From an uncultured Methanobacteriaceae archaeon (GTDB lineage Archaea; Methanobacteriota; Methanobacteria; Methanobacteriales; Methanobacteriaceae), in assembly GCA_947259185.1 (NCBI GenBank), contig CAMYKT010000007.1, positions 1 to 64,000 of the forward strand: a stretch of DNA of 64,000 bases, given 5' to 3'. Within the stretch, counting starts at the first letter, position 1. Every line of letters starts with the position of its first letter. Position numbers and translations under genes: made by a program. The notes below the pieces were generated by a model. The model was not told the origin of the DNA. It made no database searches and saw only the letters and a list, made by a program, of their open reading frames with translations. Of the stretch, positions 9,242 through 18,118 are shown piece after piece.

Positions 9242-10753
9242 ATGGATGTAAACAAAAATAAAGCTCTTAATTTTGATAATAAAAAAGTTTCATCTGATTT
9301 ATTAAAAAATAAGCCTAATAAGCTGGAAAATTCTTTTTCAAGAAAGGACCCCTGGATAATTGTGGGATTTGATCCGGGTTTAACGGTGGGTATAGCCATA
9401 ATGGACCTTTCTGGAAATCTTCTATTCCTCTCTAGCTTTAAAGAGATATCTAAAGCAGATATAATTAATAACATTATATCCTTTGGAAGGGCTTTGATTG
9501 TAGCCACTGATGTTTATCCCATTCCTAAATCTGTAAAAAAAGTAGCAACAGCATTAAATTCAAAAATTTACGCGCCCCCTCGGATTATGAGTGTTGAATC
9601 AAAAAAAGAAATGGTGGATTCGTTTATAAAGACCATTTCTTCGGATCAGGTTATTGAGAATGCCCATCAACGGGATGCACTTGCTGCAGCAATAAAAACC
9701 TACAAACATTATGAAAAAAAACTCAATCAAATTGAAAAGAAGACCATGGAAATGAATTTAAATCCGGAAAAAATGGACCAAATCAAGAGCATGGTTATAA
9801 ATGGAACCCCTATTACCAAGGCTGTAAATGAAGTCTCAGGGGATAAAACTATTTTAAATGATCTGGATAAGGAAAGGGATCATATAAAAACCCATTTATC
9901 TAAAAAATCCAGGGATAACATTATACCTCAGCAAAGATATCAGGATATAAATATACAGCATCCTACTTCCAAAATAGATGAAACGGATATAACCCCTGAA
10001 AGCTCAGAAATCCTATTGAAATTGAAAAGGAGAATCAAGGTCCAGGATAAGCAGATAAAAAAACAGGAAGCAATTATAAAAAATTTAAGGGATAAAAATA
10101 AAATTTCCAGAAATAAAATTCAAAGAAATAAAAAAGAGATATCTCGACTTAAATCCCGAATAGATAAACTTCACCAGGAATATTCCCGGGATATTTTACT
10201 AAATAAGGAGCTTTCTTCTAAGTTAAAATTAATAAAAAAATTGATTAATCAGTATAAAACGGAAAAATCTCATCGTAAACGATTGGAAGAAAATTTAAAA
10301 TCCATTCAAAAAATCAAAAGCTTGGAAATTTCTAAAAATTCCATTCCCGTTAAAATAGTGAAATCATTTACTAAAGAAGGTATAAAAGAAGCTGGTGATT
10401 ACTGGAAAATCAAAAAAGATGATGTAATTTTGCTCAAAAGCTCCCGGGGAGGGGGTTCTACCACTGCTTCTTTACTGGTAGATATAGGACTAAAGGCTAT
10501 AATAATAACTGATCAAATGTCTCACACTGCTAGAGAAGTCTTTGAAAAAGAAGATATACCTGTTATAAATGCAGATAAACTGGAACTCCGAATGGTAGAT
10601 GAATTTGCTATAATTAAAGCTGAAACTTTAAATAATGAAATTGAAAAATGGAATAGTAAACTAAAAGAGCAAAGAAAAAAAGAGGAAGAAAAAAAGCTCT
10701 TGACAGTTATTGATGAGTACCGGGCTAAAAGAAAACGAAAAACTATGGATTGA
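9242..10753 (+). CDS. DUF460 protein, predicted RNase-H/RuvC-like nuclease with coiled coil
   Basis: The 503-residue protein belongs to an archaeal family annotated as predicted RuvC/YqgF-like nuclease (DUF460). The N-terminal 130 residues form the RNase-H-like domain: 'IIVGFDPGLTVGIAIMD' supplies the first acidic residue, and 'ENAHQRDALAAAIKTY' the last. Residues about 255-375 are strongly charged heptad-like sequence (Lys/Glu/Arg-rich), a probable coiled coil. A C-terminal domain follows ('DVILLKSSRGGGSTTASLLVDIGLKAIIIT'). Function in the cell is not established; DNA or RNA processing is inferred from the fold. The nearest strong GGAGG is displaced by about 35 bases from the ATG. Confidence 0.8.
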   Translation: MDVNKNKALNFDNKKVSSDLLKNKPNKLENSFSRKDPWIIVGFDPGLTVGIAIMDLSGNLLFLSSFKEISKADIINNIISFGRALIVATDVYPIPKSVKKVATALNSKIYAPPRIMSVESKKEMVDSFIKTISSDQVIENAHQRDALAAAIKTYKHYEKKLNQIEKKTMEMNLNPEKMDQIKSMVINGTPITKAVNEVSGDKTILNDLDKERDHIKTHLSKKSRDNIIPQQRYQDINIQHPTSKIDETDITPESSEILLKLKRRIKVQDKQIKKQEAIIKNLRDKNKISRNKIQRNKKEISRLKSRIDKLHQEYSRDILLNKELSSKLKLIKKLINQYKTEKSHRKRLEENLKSIQKIKSLEISKNSIPVKIVKSFTKEGIKEAGDYWKIKKDDVILLKSSRGGGSTTASLLVDIGLKAIIITDQMSHTAREVFEKEDIPVINADKLELRMVDEFAIIKAETLNNEIEKWNSKLKEQRKKEEEKKLLTVIDEYRAKRKRKTMD

Positions 10754-10814
10754 TAATTTTTAATCTATTTCATAGCTTATTTAAAATTCAATTATCAAAA
10801 AAAAGTTGATTATT

Positions 10815-12122
10815 ATGAAAATCGCCATCATAATTGGGACCAGGCCAGAAATAATTAAAATGGCTCCGGTCATTGACGAAATTAAAAAAAGAAATATAGA
10901 ATTCTCCATGATACATACAGGTCAACACTATGACCACGAAATGTCAAATCAATTCTTTCTAGATCTGGAATTACCAGAACCTCACTTTAACATTGGAGTA
11001 GGATCTGGTTCTCATGCAGACCAGACTTCTGAAATGATGAAAGGGATTGAAGAAGTTTTAAAAAAAGAAAAACCAGACCTGGTTATGGTACAAGGAGATA
11101 CAAACGCAGTTCTTTCTGGTTCCCTGGTAGCATCTAAACTACATATTCCAGTGGGACATGTAGAAGCAGGCTTAAGGTCTTTTGATAAAACTATGCCTGA
11201 AGAAATTAACCGGATGGTGGCGGATGTTTGCTCAGAAATTTATTATGTTCCCACAGAGGAATCTGCCATAAATCTTATTTCAGAGGGAATAAATCCTAAA
11301 AAAGTATTTATAACCGGCAATACTGTGGTTGATGCCTGCTTACGTAACTTAAAAATAGCTGAAAAAAGAGGGAAGGGTAATTCCATTATTCCGGAAGCAG
11401 AAAATATCATTACCCTTACCATGCACCGGGCAGAAAATGTGGATGATTTTGAAAGACTAAACAGTATTGTACAGGCCCTGATAGAACTGGATGAATTTAC
11501 AATCATTTTCCCGATACATCCTCGAACCCGTAAAAATCTGGAAAAATTCGGTCTTTATTCCAGGCTAATGGATACTTCTCACATAAAACTAATTAAACCA
11601 GCAGGTTATCTTGATTTTCTTTTATTGTTAAGTAAGTCCCATATCATACTTACGGATTCAGGTGGACTTCAGGAAGAAGCCATTACTCTGAATGTTCCCT
11701 GCTTAACATTAAGATATAATACAGAACGCCCGGAAACAGTTCATGCCGGAGGAAACATTCTGGTAGGTGCTCAAAAGGAAAAAATAATAAAAGCAGCCCG
11801 AAAAATCAATGAAGATAAACAAGCTAGGGAAAAAATGAAAAATGCTCCTAATCCCTATGGTGATGGTAAATCATCTCAAAAATTATTAGATGTTACTTTA
11901 AAGCAATTTAATGAAGGTAAACTTACTATTAAACCACCTGAAGATATCATGGGTTCATTTAATCGTAAATTAGAAGTTATTAATGAAGAAATAACGGTTT
12001 TAGAATTTGAAAAATCTAGAAATGCCCTTTTGAGATTAGTTTATGATGAGGGGGAACCCCAATTTCCTCATCCTGGATTAAATTTATATAATAAAGTGGT
12101 TCTATTTGATGAATATTTATAA
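10815..12122 (+). CDS. wecB: UDP-N-acetylglucosamine 2-epimerase (non-hydrolysing)
   Basis: WecB interconverts UDP-GlcNAc and UDP-ManNAc. The 435-residue protein starts with 'IAIIIGTRPEIIKMAPVI', and has 'HTGQHYDHEMSNQFF', 'GDTNAVLSG', 'HVEAGLRSFDKTMPEEINR' and the C-terminal nucleotide-binding 'TDSGGLQEEA', all hallmarks of the family. Family members are usually about 370 residues; here roughly 65 extra residues follow the core, with no motif I recognise. The ATG at 10815 is preceded by GTTGAT; a TTG at 10806 would add three residues. It is followed by wecC, so the product is probably oxidised to UDP-ManNAc uronate for surface glycans or pseudomurein-type polymers (inference). Confidence 0.92.
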   Translation: MKIAIIIGTRPEIIKMAPVIDEIKKRNIEFSMIHTGQHYDHEMSNQFFLDLELPEPHFNIGVGSGSHADQTSEMMKGIEEVLKKEKPDLVMVQGDTNAVLSGSLVASKLHIPVGHVEAGLRSFDKTMPEEINRMVADVCSEIYYVPTEESAINLISEGINPKKVFITGNTVVDACLRNLKIAEKRGKGNSIIPEAENIITLTMHRAENVDDFERLNSIVQALIELDEFTIIFPIHPRTRKNLEKFGLYSRLMDTSHIKLIKPAGYLDFLLLLSKSHIILTDSGGLQEEAITLNVPCLTLRYNTERPETVHAGGNILVGAQKEKIIKAARKINEDKQAREKMKNAPNPYGDGKSSQKLLDVTLKQFNEGKLTIKPPEDIMGSFNRKLEVINEEITVLEFEKSRNALLRLVYDEGEPQFPHPGLNLYNKVVLFDEYL

Positions 12123-12232
12123 ATGATTATAAGTGCTCACCTATTAGGGGAAAATTTGATTTTAGATTTTTATCTGGAGAATAGATAATTAAATATTCAG
12201 ATGCTTTAATAATCATTATGGAGTATTAAAAA

Positions 12233-12280
12233 TCTGATGAATATTTTATTTCAACTATGTGGATTTTAATCCATCAGAGT
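12233..12280 (+). repeat. Inverted repeats upstream of wecC
   Basis: Between wecB and wecC, TCTGATG and CATCAGA form a 7-bp inverted repeat enclosing a second one, TGGATT/AATCCA. They could fold as a nested hairpin in the wecC leader or be a protein-binding dyad. No function can be assigned. Confidence 0.3.
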
Positions 12281-12333
12281 ATAATGAATTTAAATTAAAG
12301 ATTATTATAATTTATAAAATATCAGGGGAAAAA

Positions 12334-13635
12334 ATGACTGAAGAAAAAATCAAAATCGCATTATTTGGTTTAGGCCACATGGGACTACCAACTGCTGCTT
12401 TATTTGCCAATAATGGCTTTAAAGTAGTGGGAATCGATATAAACCCCGAAACAGTGTCTATGGTCAACTCTGGAAAATCACCAATTATGGAACCTGGATT
12501 GGATGAATTGGTGAAGGATGTAGTTGAAAAAGGCCTTTTAAGTGCAGATAATGATATCTCTACCTCAGTAAAAGATTTTAATGTGATGATAGTGGTGGTT
12601 CCCACCCCTGTTGATGAAAAGAAATGTTCCGATCTTTCGGCAGTTATTTCTGCATGTGAAAACATAACAAAAGTTTTAAATAAGGATGATCTGGTGATTA
12701 TTGAGAGCACTATTCCTCCCCACACCTGTCAAAATATCATTATTCCCTTATTAGAAAAAAACGGTCTTAAGGCTTCAAAAGATTTCGGTTTGGCTTATAC
12801 TCCTGAAAGGGCTTTACCACAAAATACTTTATATGAAATGACCCATAATGCCCGGGTTATTGGGGGAATAGATCAGAAGAGTGCAAAAAAAGCCGCAGCA
12901 TTATATGGTCAAATTACTAAGGGAGAGGTTATCACCGTTGAAAATTTGGTAACAGCTGAAATGGTAAAGCTCATGGAAAATACTTACCGGGATACCAATA
13001 TTGCACTGGCCAATGAACTGGCTCTGGTATGTGAATCACTGGGCATTGATGCTATCCACGCTATAAATGCTGCAAATTTTCACCCCCGGGTTAATATACA
13101 TACTCCTGGTCCGGGAGTAGGTGGGCACTGTCTTTCTATTGACCCTTATTTCATTGTGGAAATGGCAAAAGAAGGTAGATATCCTGCCCGACTAATTGAA
13201 ACTGCCCGGGAAATAAATGAATTCATGCCTCATCATGTGGCGGTAATGGTAAAAGAAGCCCTGGAGAGTTGTGGAAAAACTTTAATTGATTCAACCGTAG
13301 GACTATTGGGGGTGGCTTATAAAGGCAATGTGGCAGATGCCAGAGAAACCCCTGCTGAACCATTTATAAAGGATTTAGTCCAGAAAGGGGCCGAAGTTCG
13401 GGTACACGACCCCTTTGTTGGAGAAAACACCGTAAAAAATATGGGAGGAGTAAGTGTTACCTTTGAAGACGCTTTGAACTGTGATTGTGTGGTTTTAATG
13501 ACAGATCACGATATTTACCGTCAAATAACCCCGCAAATGATTAAAAAAGCAATTTTAATCTGCACACGTCCCATACTGGATCCGGTAGAATTTAAGAAAA
13601 ATGGAGTTATTTTTAAGGGAGTAGGAAGACCTTGA
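12334..13635 (+). CDS. wecC: UDP-N-acetyl-D-mannosamine dehydrogenase
   Basis: WecC-type enzymes oxidise UDP-ManNAc to its uronate with two NAD. The 433-residue protein shows the N-terminal Rossmann motif 'IALFGLGHMGLPTAALFA', 'GIDINPE', the family segment 'PTPVDEKKCSDLSAV', 'NTYRDTNIALANELA' and the catalytic cysteine in 'GPGVGGHCLSIDPYF'. The C-terminal UDP-binding domain has 'LLGVAYKGNVADARETPA'. AGGGGA precedes the ATG at 12334, better than the ATG at 12259. The stop overlaps the TTG start of the next gene by four bases, so mfnD is probably co-translated. Confidence 0.92.
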   Translation: MTEEKIKIALFGLGHMGLPTAALFANNGFKVVGIDINPETVSMVNSGKSPIMEPGLDELVKDVVEKGLLSADNDISTSVKDFNVMIVVVPTPVDEKKCSDLSAVISACENITKVLNKDDLVIIESTIPPHTCQNIIIPLLEKNGLKASKDFGLAYTPERALPQNTLYEMTHNARVIGGIDQKSAKKAAALYGQITKGEVITVENLVTAEMVKLMENTYRDTNIALANELALVCESLGIDAIHAINAANFHPRVNIHTPGPGVGGHCLSIDPYFIVEMAKEGRYPARLIETAREINEFMPHHVAVMVKEALESCGKTLIDSTVGLLGVAYKGNVADARETPAEPFIKDLVQKGAEVRVHDPFVGENTVKNMGGVSVTFEDALNCDCVVLMTDHDIYRQITPQMIKKAILICTRPILDPVEFKKNGVIFKGVGRP

Positions 13636-14666
13636 ATTTATTGATTTTTGAATATGCCACGGCTTCTGGTTTCACTGACCCTTCCTTTTTAGCTGAAGGT
13701 CAGGCTATGTTGGAGGGTCTGCTGGAAGATTTTCAAGACTTTAAAATACATTACCTGATATCTGAAAAATTTTTAACCCTGGAATACCTTGAAAAATGGA
13801 AATCGGCCCAACCAATAATCCTTAAAGAAGATTTAAGGCAATGGATAACTAAAAATATCAGTGAATATGATGGCTGTCTTTTTATTGCTGCTGAAGAAGA
13901 CATGGAGTTATATGAACTAACCCGCATCATGGAAGATAAGGGAGTTCAGGTTTATGGTTCAACTTCCCAGGCAGTTTTGAATTGTTCTGATAAATTTAAA
14001 ACATATTCTATCCTCAAAAACCATTCTCCAGTTATAAATACCTATAAAATAATCCTGGAAGACTTTAAATGCTCTGAAAATCAGGAAAAATATGATTTAC
14101 TATTCAAAGACAAAAAGATGGTCCTTAAACCGGCTGATGGAGTGGCCTGCCAGGGAATTAAGATTGTATACTCCTTTGAAGATTTAAAAAATGCAGTTGA
14201 ATCATTGAATACTTTTTTACCTTATGCTATATTACAAGACTTTATAGAAGGGGAATCATGCAGTGTAAGTCTGTTATCAACCGGGTATAAAGCAATTCCT
14301 CTGACCTTAAATCGACAAAAAATAGAATTTATTGGAAACAGAATGGAATATAATGGTGCGGAAGTCCCCTGGGACCATGAACTTGCAAAAGAAGCTTTAG
14401 AAGTTGCTAAAAAAGCAGTAGAATCTGTTGATGGCCTTAAAGGATATGTGGGGGTTGATTTGATTTTAAATAATCAGGTACACATACTGGAAATCAATTC
14501 TAGATTAACCACGCCTTTCGTGGCCATCAGGAAGCTATTTTCAGTTAATATGGGGCATGCGATACTGGATGCAGTAAAGGGAATCCTTCCTGAAGATTTA
14601 AATTGTAAAGGAAAGATACTTCTAGAAAAAAGTGGCCATAATCTGATTATTAAAAATCAAAATTGA
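13632..14666 (+). CDS. mfnD: ATP-grasp ligase, probable tyramine-L-glutamate ligase MfnD
   Basis: MfnD (MJ0815) is the ATP-grasp enzyme that joins tyramine and glutamate in methanofuran synthesis. The 344-residue protein is a clear ATP-grasp fold: 'NCSDKFKTYSILK' at the start of the domain, 'KKMVLKPADGVACQGIKIV' as the first ATP loop, 'ILQDFIEGESCSVSLL', and the metal-binding 'VHILEINSRLTTPF' near the end. The opening 'LLIFEYATASGF' is typical of this methanogen subfamily. The specific substrate is inferred from this resemblance and from the MfnF-like gene that follows. Translation appears to start at TTG 13632, overlapping wecC by four bases. Confidence 0.78.
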   Translation: MNLLIFEYATASGFTDPSFLAEGQAMLEGLLEDFQDFKIHYLISEKFLTLEYLEKWKSAQPIILKEDLRQWITKNISEYDGCLFIAAEEDMELYELTRIMEDKGVQVYGSTSQAVLNCSDKFKTYSILKNHSPVINTYKIILEDFKCSENQEKYDLLFKDKKMVLKPADGVACQGIKIVYSFEDLKNAVESLNTFLPYAILQDFIEGESCSVSLLSTGYKAIPLTLNRQKIEFIGNRMEYNGAEVPWDHELAKEALEVAKKAVESVDGLKGYVGVDLILNNQVHILEINSRLTTPFVAIRKLFSVNMGHAILDAVKGILPEDLNCKGKILLEKSGHNLIIKNQN

Positions 14667-14821
14667 TTTTGGGAAAATTTCACTAACTTTTTTTAAATTC
14701 AACAGGCAATATGATTCAAGGAAATATTTGTCTTTTTCATATTCACAGAACCAATTCACAATAACTGGATTTTAAATTAAAAATAATATTATAAATAATC
14801 ATTCCAAGATCAGGTGAAATA

Positions 14822-15844
14822 ATGAAGATTGCAGGATTCGACATAGGTGGTGCCAATACTGACCTGGCCATAATAGATTTTGAAACTGATGGGGAAATGG
14901 GGAATATTCAGGTTGATTACTGTTATCTCCCTATGTGGGAAAAAAAAGACGTATTAGCCCAGTCCCTTCTTAAACTTTTAGGGGATGAATTAAAGGATAT
15001 AGATGCTGTTGGAGTTTGCATGACAGCTGAACTAGTGGATGCTTACCAGACGAAACGTGAGGGAGTACTGGACATATTAAAAAAGGTAAAAAATACTTTT
15101 TCAGTACCTCTGGGTTTTGTAGGACTGGAAGGTATGCTGAAACCTTCCCAAGTATTTAAAGATCCTTTGAAGGTAGCTGCTGCTAATTGGATTGCCACTT
15201 CACAGATAGCAGCTATAATGGATTCTGATTGTATAATGGTGGATGTAGGAAGCACTACTACTGATATCATACCTATTAAAAATGGTTCAGAATGTGCTAA
15301 AGGTAGATCTGATCTGGAAAGACTGGGAACAGGAGAACTGGTTTATACTGGAACCCTGAGGAGCAATGTGGCAACACTCTCAGATAAAGTCCCTATGGAT
15401 GAGGGATGGTTCCGGGTTTCTTCTGAACTTTTTGCTATTTCAGCAGATGTGCATAACGTGCTGGGCAATATAACCAAAAAAGATTACATCTGTGATACTC
15501 CCGACCGGGCTGGAAAAACTAGAAAAGATTCTATGAGGCGCATTGCACGGGTACTTTGTGGAGATTTAGATATTTTGTCCAAATCGGATATAATCTCCAT
15601 ATGCACATATCTACATCATAAACAGGCATCAAATATAGCAGAAGCCATACAGGAAGTAGGGAATATTGAATTTTTAGAAGAAGTAGTTGCTACTGGATTG
15701 GGAATGAATGTTTTGGCATCTCCTGCAGCAAAAATCGCCCAAATGAATGTAACGACCATGGATGAATTTTTAACTCCCGAGGAATGTGTGGTTGCACCTG
15801 CAGTAGGGACGGCCCTGATGATGGAGGAGTTCTTAAGTGATTAG
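14822..15844 (+). CDS. mfnF: Probable APMF-Glu synthase MfnF (hydantoinase/oxoprolinase-like)
   Basis: MfnF (MJ0840) joins the aminomethylfuran unit to gamma-glutamyltyramine in methanofuran synthesis; the family is often annotated as 'H4MPT-linked C1 transfer pathway protein'. The 340-residue product has the actin-like ATPase features of the hydantoinase A group: 'GFDIGGANTDLAIIDF' at the N-terminus, 'MVDVGSTTTDIIPI' in the middle and 'ATGLGMNVLASPAA' near the C-terminus. AGGTGA precedes the ATG, and a TATTATAAAT-like promoter lies about 35 bases upstream, so it may have its own promoter although mfnD is only 155 bp away. Confidence 0.82.
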   Translation: MKIAGFDIGGANTDLAIIDFETDGEMGNIQVDYCYLPMWEKKDVLAQSLLKLLGDELKDIDAVGVCMTAELVDAYQTKREGVLDILKKVKNTFSVPLGFVGLEGMLKPSQVFKDPLKVAAANWIATSQIAAIMDSDCIMVDVGSTTTDIIPIKNGSECAKGRSDLERLGTGELVYTGTLRSNVATLSDKVPMDEGWFRVSSELFAISADVHNVLGNITKKDYICDTPDRAGKTRKDSMRRIARVLCGDLDILSKSDIISICTYLHHKQASNIAEAIQEVGNIEFLEEVVATGLGMNVLASPAAKIAQMNVTTMDEFLTPEECVVAPAVGTALMMEEFLSD

Positions 15845-15992
15845 GGTTTCACTCCATCCTGATTTAGTGCTTTTTTAAAAATGTTTTATTTGTTTAAAAT
15901 CAATAAACTTGATTATCCATAATAAAAAAAAATTTAATTTTAAAAAGAAATTTAAATATCTCAAAAATATTCTAAATTAAAAAATATAGTAT

Positions 15993-16511
15993 TTAATACC
16001 ATACATCTTTAATTCCAATGCTATAAGCCAGTATATTAGCAGAAAGATGGAGGATAATAGTAATTATGAGCACTAAAAGTATTAAAATTGGTTCCAGGGG
16101 TACAATTAAATAAGATAATAACAAAGCACCTACCACAAAATCTAACTGATCTAAGATAGGAGCAGGTCTTCCGCGGCCAATATTCAATCTACGCTTAATA
16201 AAACTACCTGATGCATCACCTAAGAGTGCTCCGGCTCCTAAAGTAAAACCTAAAAGTAGACCCTGTAGAATATTGCCTGAAAGTATTCCCTGTATAATAC
16301 CAATTAAAGTTCCAATTAATGTACCTATAATGCTGCCTCTCCATGTTACACCATCCCCCAATATTCTCCTACCGTCTCTAAAATCATGTCCCGAGTCAAG
16401 GGGAACTCCACCACCAAAGGTTAATGCACTGACATTAGCAAGATAAGCAGGCAGCATAAAGTATATTACATAGGCAATCATATTCAAAATATTGATTATA
16501 TCTGGATTCAT
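15993..16511 (-). CDS. carS: CDP-archaeol synthase
   Basis: CarS uses CTP to activate the unsaturated archaeal lipid core (DGGGP) to CDP-archaeol, the precursor for polar head groups. The 172-residue membrane protein has about five hydrophobic segments and the cytoplasmic motif region 'GGGVPLDSGHDFRDGRRILGDG' plus 'GDASGSFIKRRLNIGRGRPAPILDQLDF', which carries the conserved Asp and Lys residues of this CDP-alcohol cytidylyltransferase family. A strong GGAGGT precedes the ATG. It is divergent from the radical SAM gene at 16623, with 111 bp between the starts. Confidence 0.93.
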   Translation of the reverse strand: MNPDIINILNMIAYVIYFMLPAYLANVSALTFGGGVPLDSGHDFRDGRRILGDGVTWRGSIIGTLIGTLIGIIQGILSGNILQGLLLGFTLGAGALLGDASGSFIKRRLNIGRGRPAPILDQLDFVVGALLLSYLIVPLEPILILLVLIITIILHLSANILAYSIGIKDVWY

Positions 16512-16525
16512 TATTTACCTCCGGA

Positions 16526-16568
16526 AATCGACGAAATCGATGAAACTATTTCAATGTTATAACGATGA
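16526..16568. repeat. CGAYGA repeats in the carS/radical SAM divergent promoter region
   Basis: Two tandem 9-mers that differ by one base (AATCGACGA 16526-16534, AATCGATGA 16535-16543) are followed by a third related copy, TAACGATGA, at 16560-16568. They lie between the starts of carS and the radical SAM gene, so they could be a shared operator. This is inference from position only. Confidence 0.4.
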
Positions 16569-16622
16569 ATAAATTGATTTATATGATTTATAATTTTATA
16601 TTAAATATATATGGGTGAAATT

Positions 16623-18101
16623 ATGGTTATCAAAAAGACAAAAAGCCTCTGTCCTGAATGTTTAAAAGCACTGGATGCAGAAGTTTACGAGGAACAGGGC
16701 AAGGTCATGATAAAAAAAGAATGCCCGGAACATGGTTCTTTTAGCAATGTTTATTGGAGCGATAGTGATATTTATAAAAAAGCTGAAGATTGTAATTATG
16801 TGGGTAAAGGCTTGAAAAATCCTCAAACCAAAACCGATCAAAACTGTCCTATGGATTGTGGTATCTGCCCTGATCATGAAAGTCATACTATTTTAGGTCT
16901 TATTGATGTTACCAATAGATGTAATTTAAAATGTCCGGTTTGCTTTGCCAATGCAGCGGTTTCTAAATATTTATACGAACCCACTTATGAAGATATAAGG
17001 CAGATGCTCCGAAATTTGAGAAATAATAAGCCGGTACCTACTCCTGCTATTCAGTATTCTGGAGGAGAACCCACCATACGAAAAGATATTGTGGATTTGA
17101 TAAAGCTGGCCAAGGAAGAAGGATACAGTCATACTCAAATCGCCACTAACGGTATAAGGCTGGCTAAGAGACCTGAACTGGCTAAAGATTTAAAGGAAGC
17201 GGGATTAAATACGGTCTATCTTCAATTTGATGGAATAACTGAAGAACCCTATTTAAATAACCGGGGGAAAAATTTACTGCCTTTTAAAATAGATGCCATT
17301 GAAAACTGCCGAAAAGCCAATTTAGGTATAGTTCTCGTTCCTACTATAGTAAAAGGTGTAAATGATAATCAAATAGGGGATATTATTCGTTTTGCAGTGG
17401 AAAACCTGGATATTATTCGGGGGGTTAATTTCCAACCCGTCTCATTTGCAGGAAGAACCCCTGCTGATCAGGTAGAGGCCCAGAGAGTGACCATACCTGA
17501 TTTCCAGAAAATGGTTGAAAAACAGACTAACTCTAAAATCGACCTGGATGATTTCTACCCTGCCTCCTCTGTACATTCCATATCAGAATTTGTACAGGTT
17601 TTTGAGGATGAACCACAGGTTACCTTTACCTGTCATCAGCACTGCGGTACCGCCACCTACATTTTCATTGATAATGGTGATATAATTCCTATAACTCGTT
17701 TTGTGGATGTGGATAGGTTCTTCGATCTTCTGGAAAAAAGTACAGGGGATCTTAAAAATGGGGGAATTAAATGTAAAGCAAAATCAGTAGCCAGGGCTAC
17801 ACGTGAGCTACCACGTACCATTGATCGTAATGCGGCCCCGGATTCAGTCGATATTAAAAATATTTTGACTTCTGTTTTTAAAGACAGATCTTACAAATCT
17901 TTAGGTGATTTTCATCATAAAACTCTATTAATTTCTTGTATGCACTTTATGGATCCCTGGAATTTTGATGAAGATCGTGTAAAAAGATGTGTTATCCACT
18001 ATGCAGTACCTGATGGACGCATTATACCATTCTGCACCATGAATTCCATTTATCGCCAAGATGTTGAAAAGGAATTCTCTATTCCCTTAAAGGATAATTA
18101 A
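16623..18101 (+). CDS. tes: Radical SAM enzyme of the tetraether lipid synthase / MJ0619 family
   Basis: The 492-residue protein resembles MJ0619. That family has been linked both to tetraether lipid synthesis (joining two archaeol chains to GDGT) and, earlier, to methylation in methanopterin synthesis. Two CX3CX2C motifs are visible: C75/C79/C82 ('CPMDCGIC') and the radical SAM cluster C100/C104/C107 ('CNLKCPVC'). N-terminal cysteines C10, C13 and C34 fit a rubredoxin-like site, and more lie in the C-terminal third ('TCHQHCG', 'CKAKS', 'ISCMHF'). 'QYSGGEPTIR' is the SAM-binding GGE motif. The ATG at 16623 has GGGTGA upstream; the ATG at 16611 would destroy it. carS is divergent on one side, mptG 17 bp downstream on the other. 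Confidence 0.82.
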   Translation: MVIKKTKSLCPECLKALDAEVYEEQGKVMIKKECPEHGSFSNVYWSDSDIYKKAEDCNYVGKGLKNPQTKTDQNCPMDCGICPDHESHTILGLIDVTNRCNLKCPVCFANAAVSKYLYEPTYEDIRQMLRNLRNNKPVPTPAIQYSGGEPTIRKDIVDLIKLAKEEGYSHTQIATNGIRLAKRPELAKDLKEAGLNTVYLQFDGITEEPYLNNRGKNLLPFKIDAIENCRKANLGIVLVPTIVKGVNDNQIGDIIRFAVENLDIIRGVNFQPVSFAGRTPADQVEAQRVTIPDFQKMVEKQTNSKIDLDDFYPASSVHSISEFVQVFEDEPQVTFTCHQHCGTATYIFIDNGDIIPITRFVDVDRFFDLLEKSTGDLKNGGIKCKAKSVARATRELPRTIDRNAAPDSVDIKNILTSVFKDRSYKSLGDFHHKTLLISCMHFMDPWNFDEDRVKRCVIHYAVPDGRIIPFCTMNSIYRQDVEKEFSIPLKDN

Positions 18102-18118
18102 ATTATATGGTTGTTTAA

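Noticed and set aside
12233..12280. TGATGA before wecC as the C box of a guide RNA
   Set aside because: The base before TGATGA is C instead of a purine and no CTGA box follows; the segment is better described as an inverted repeat.
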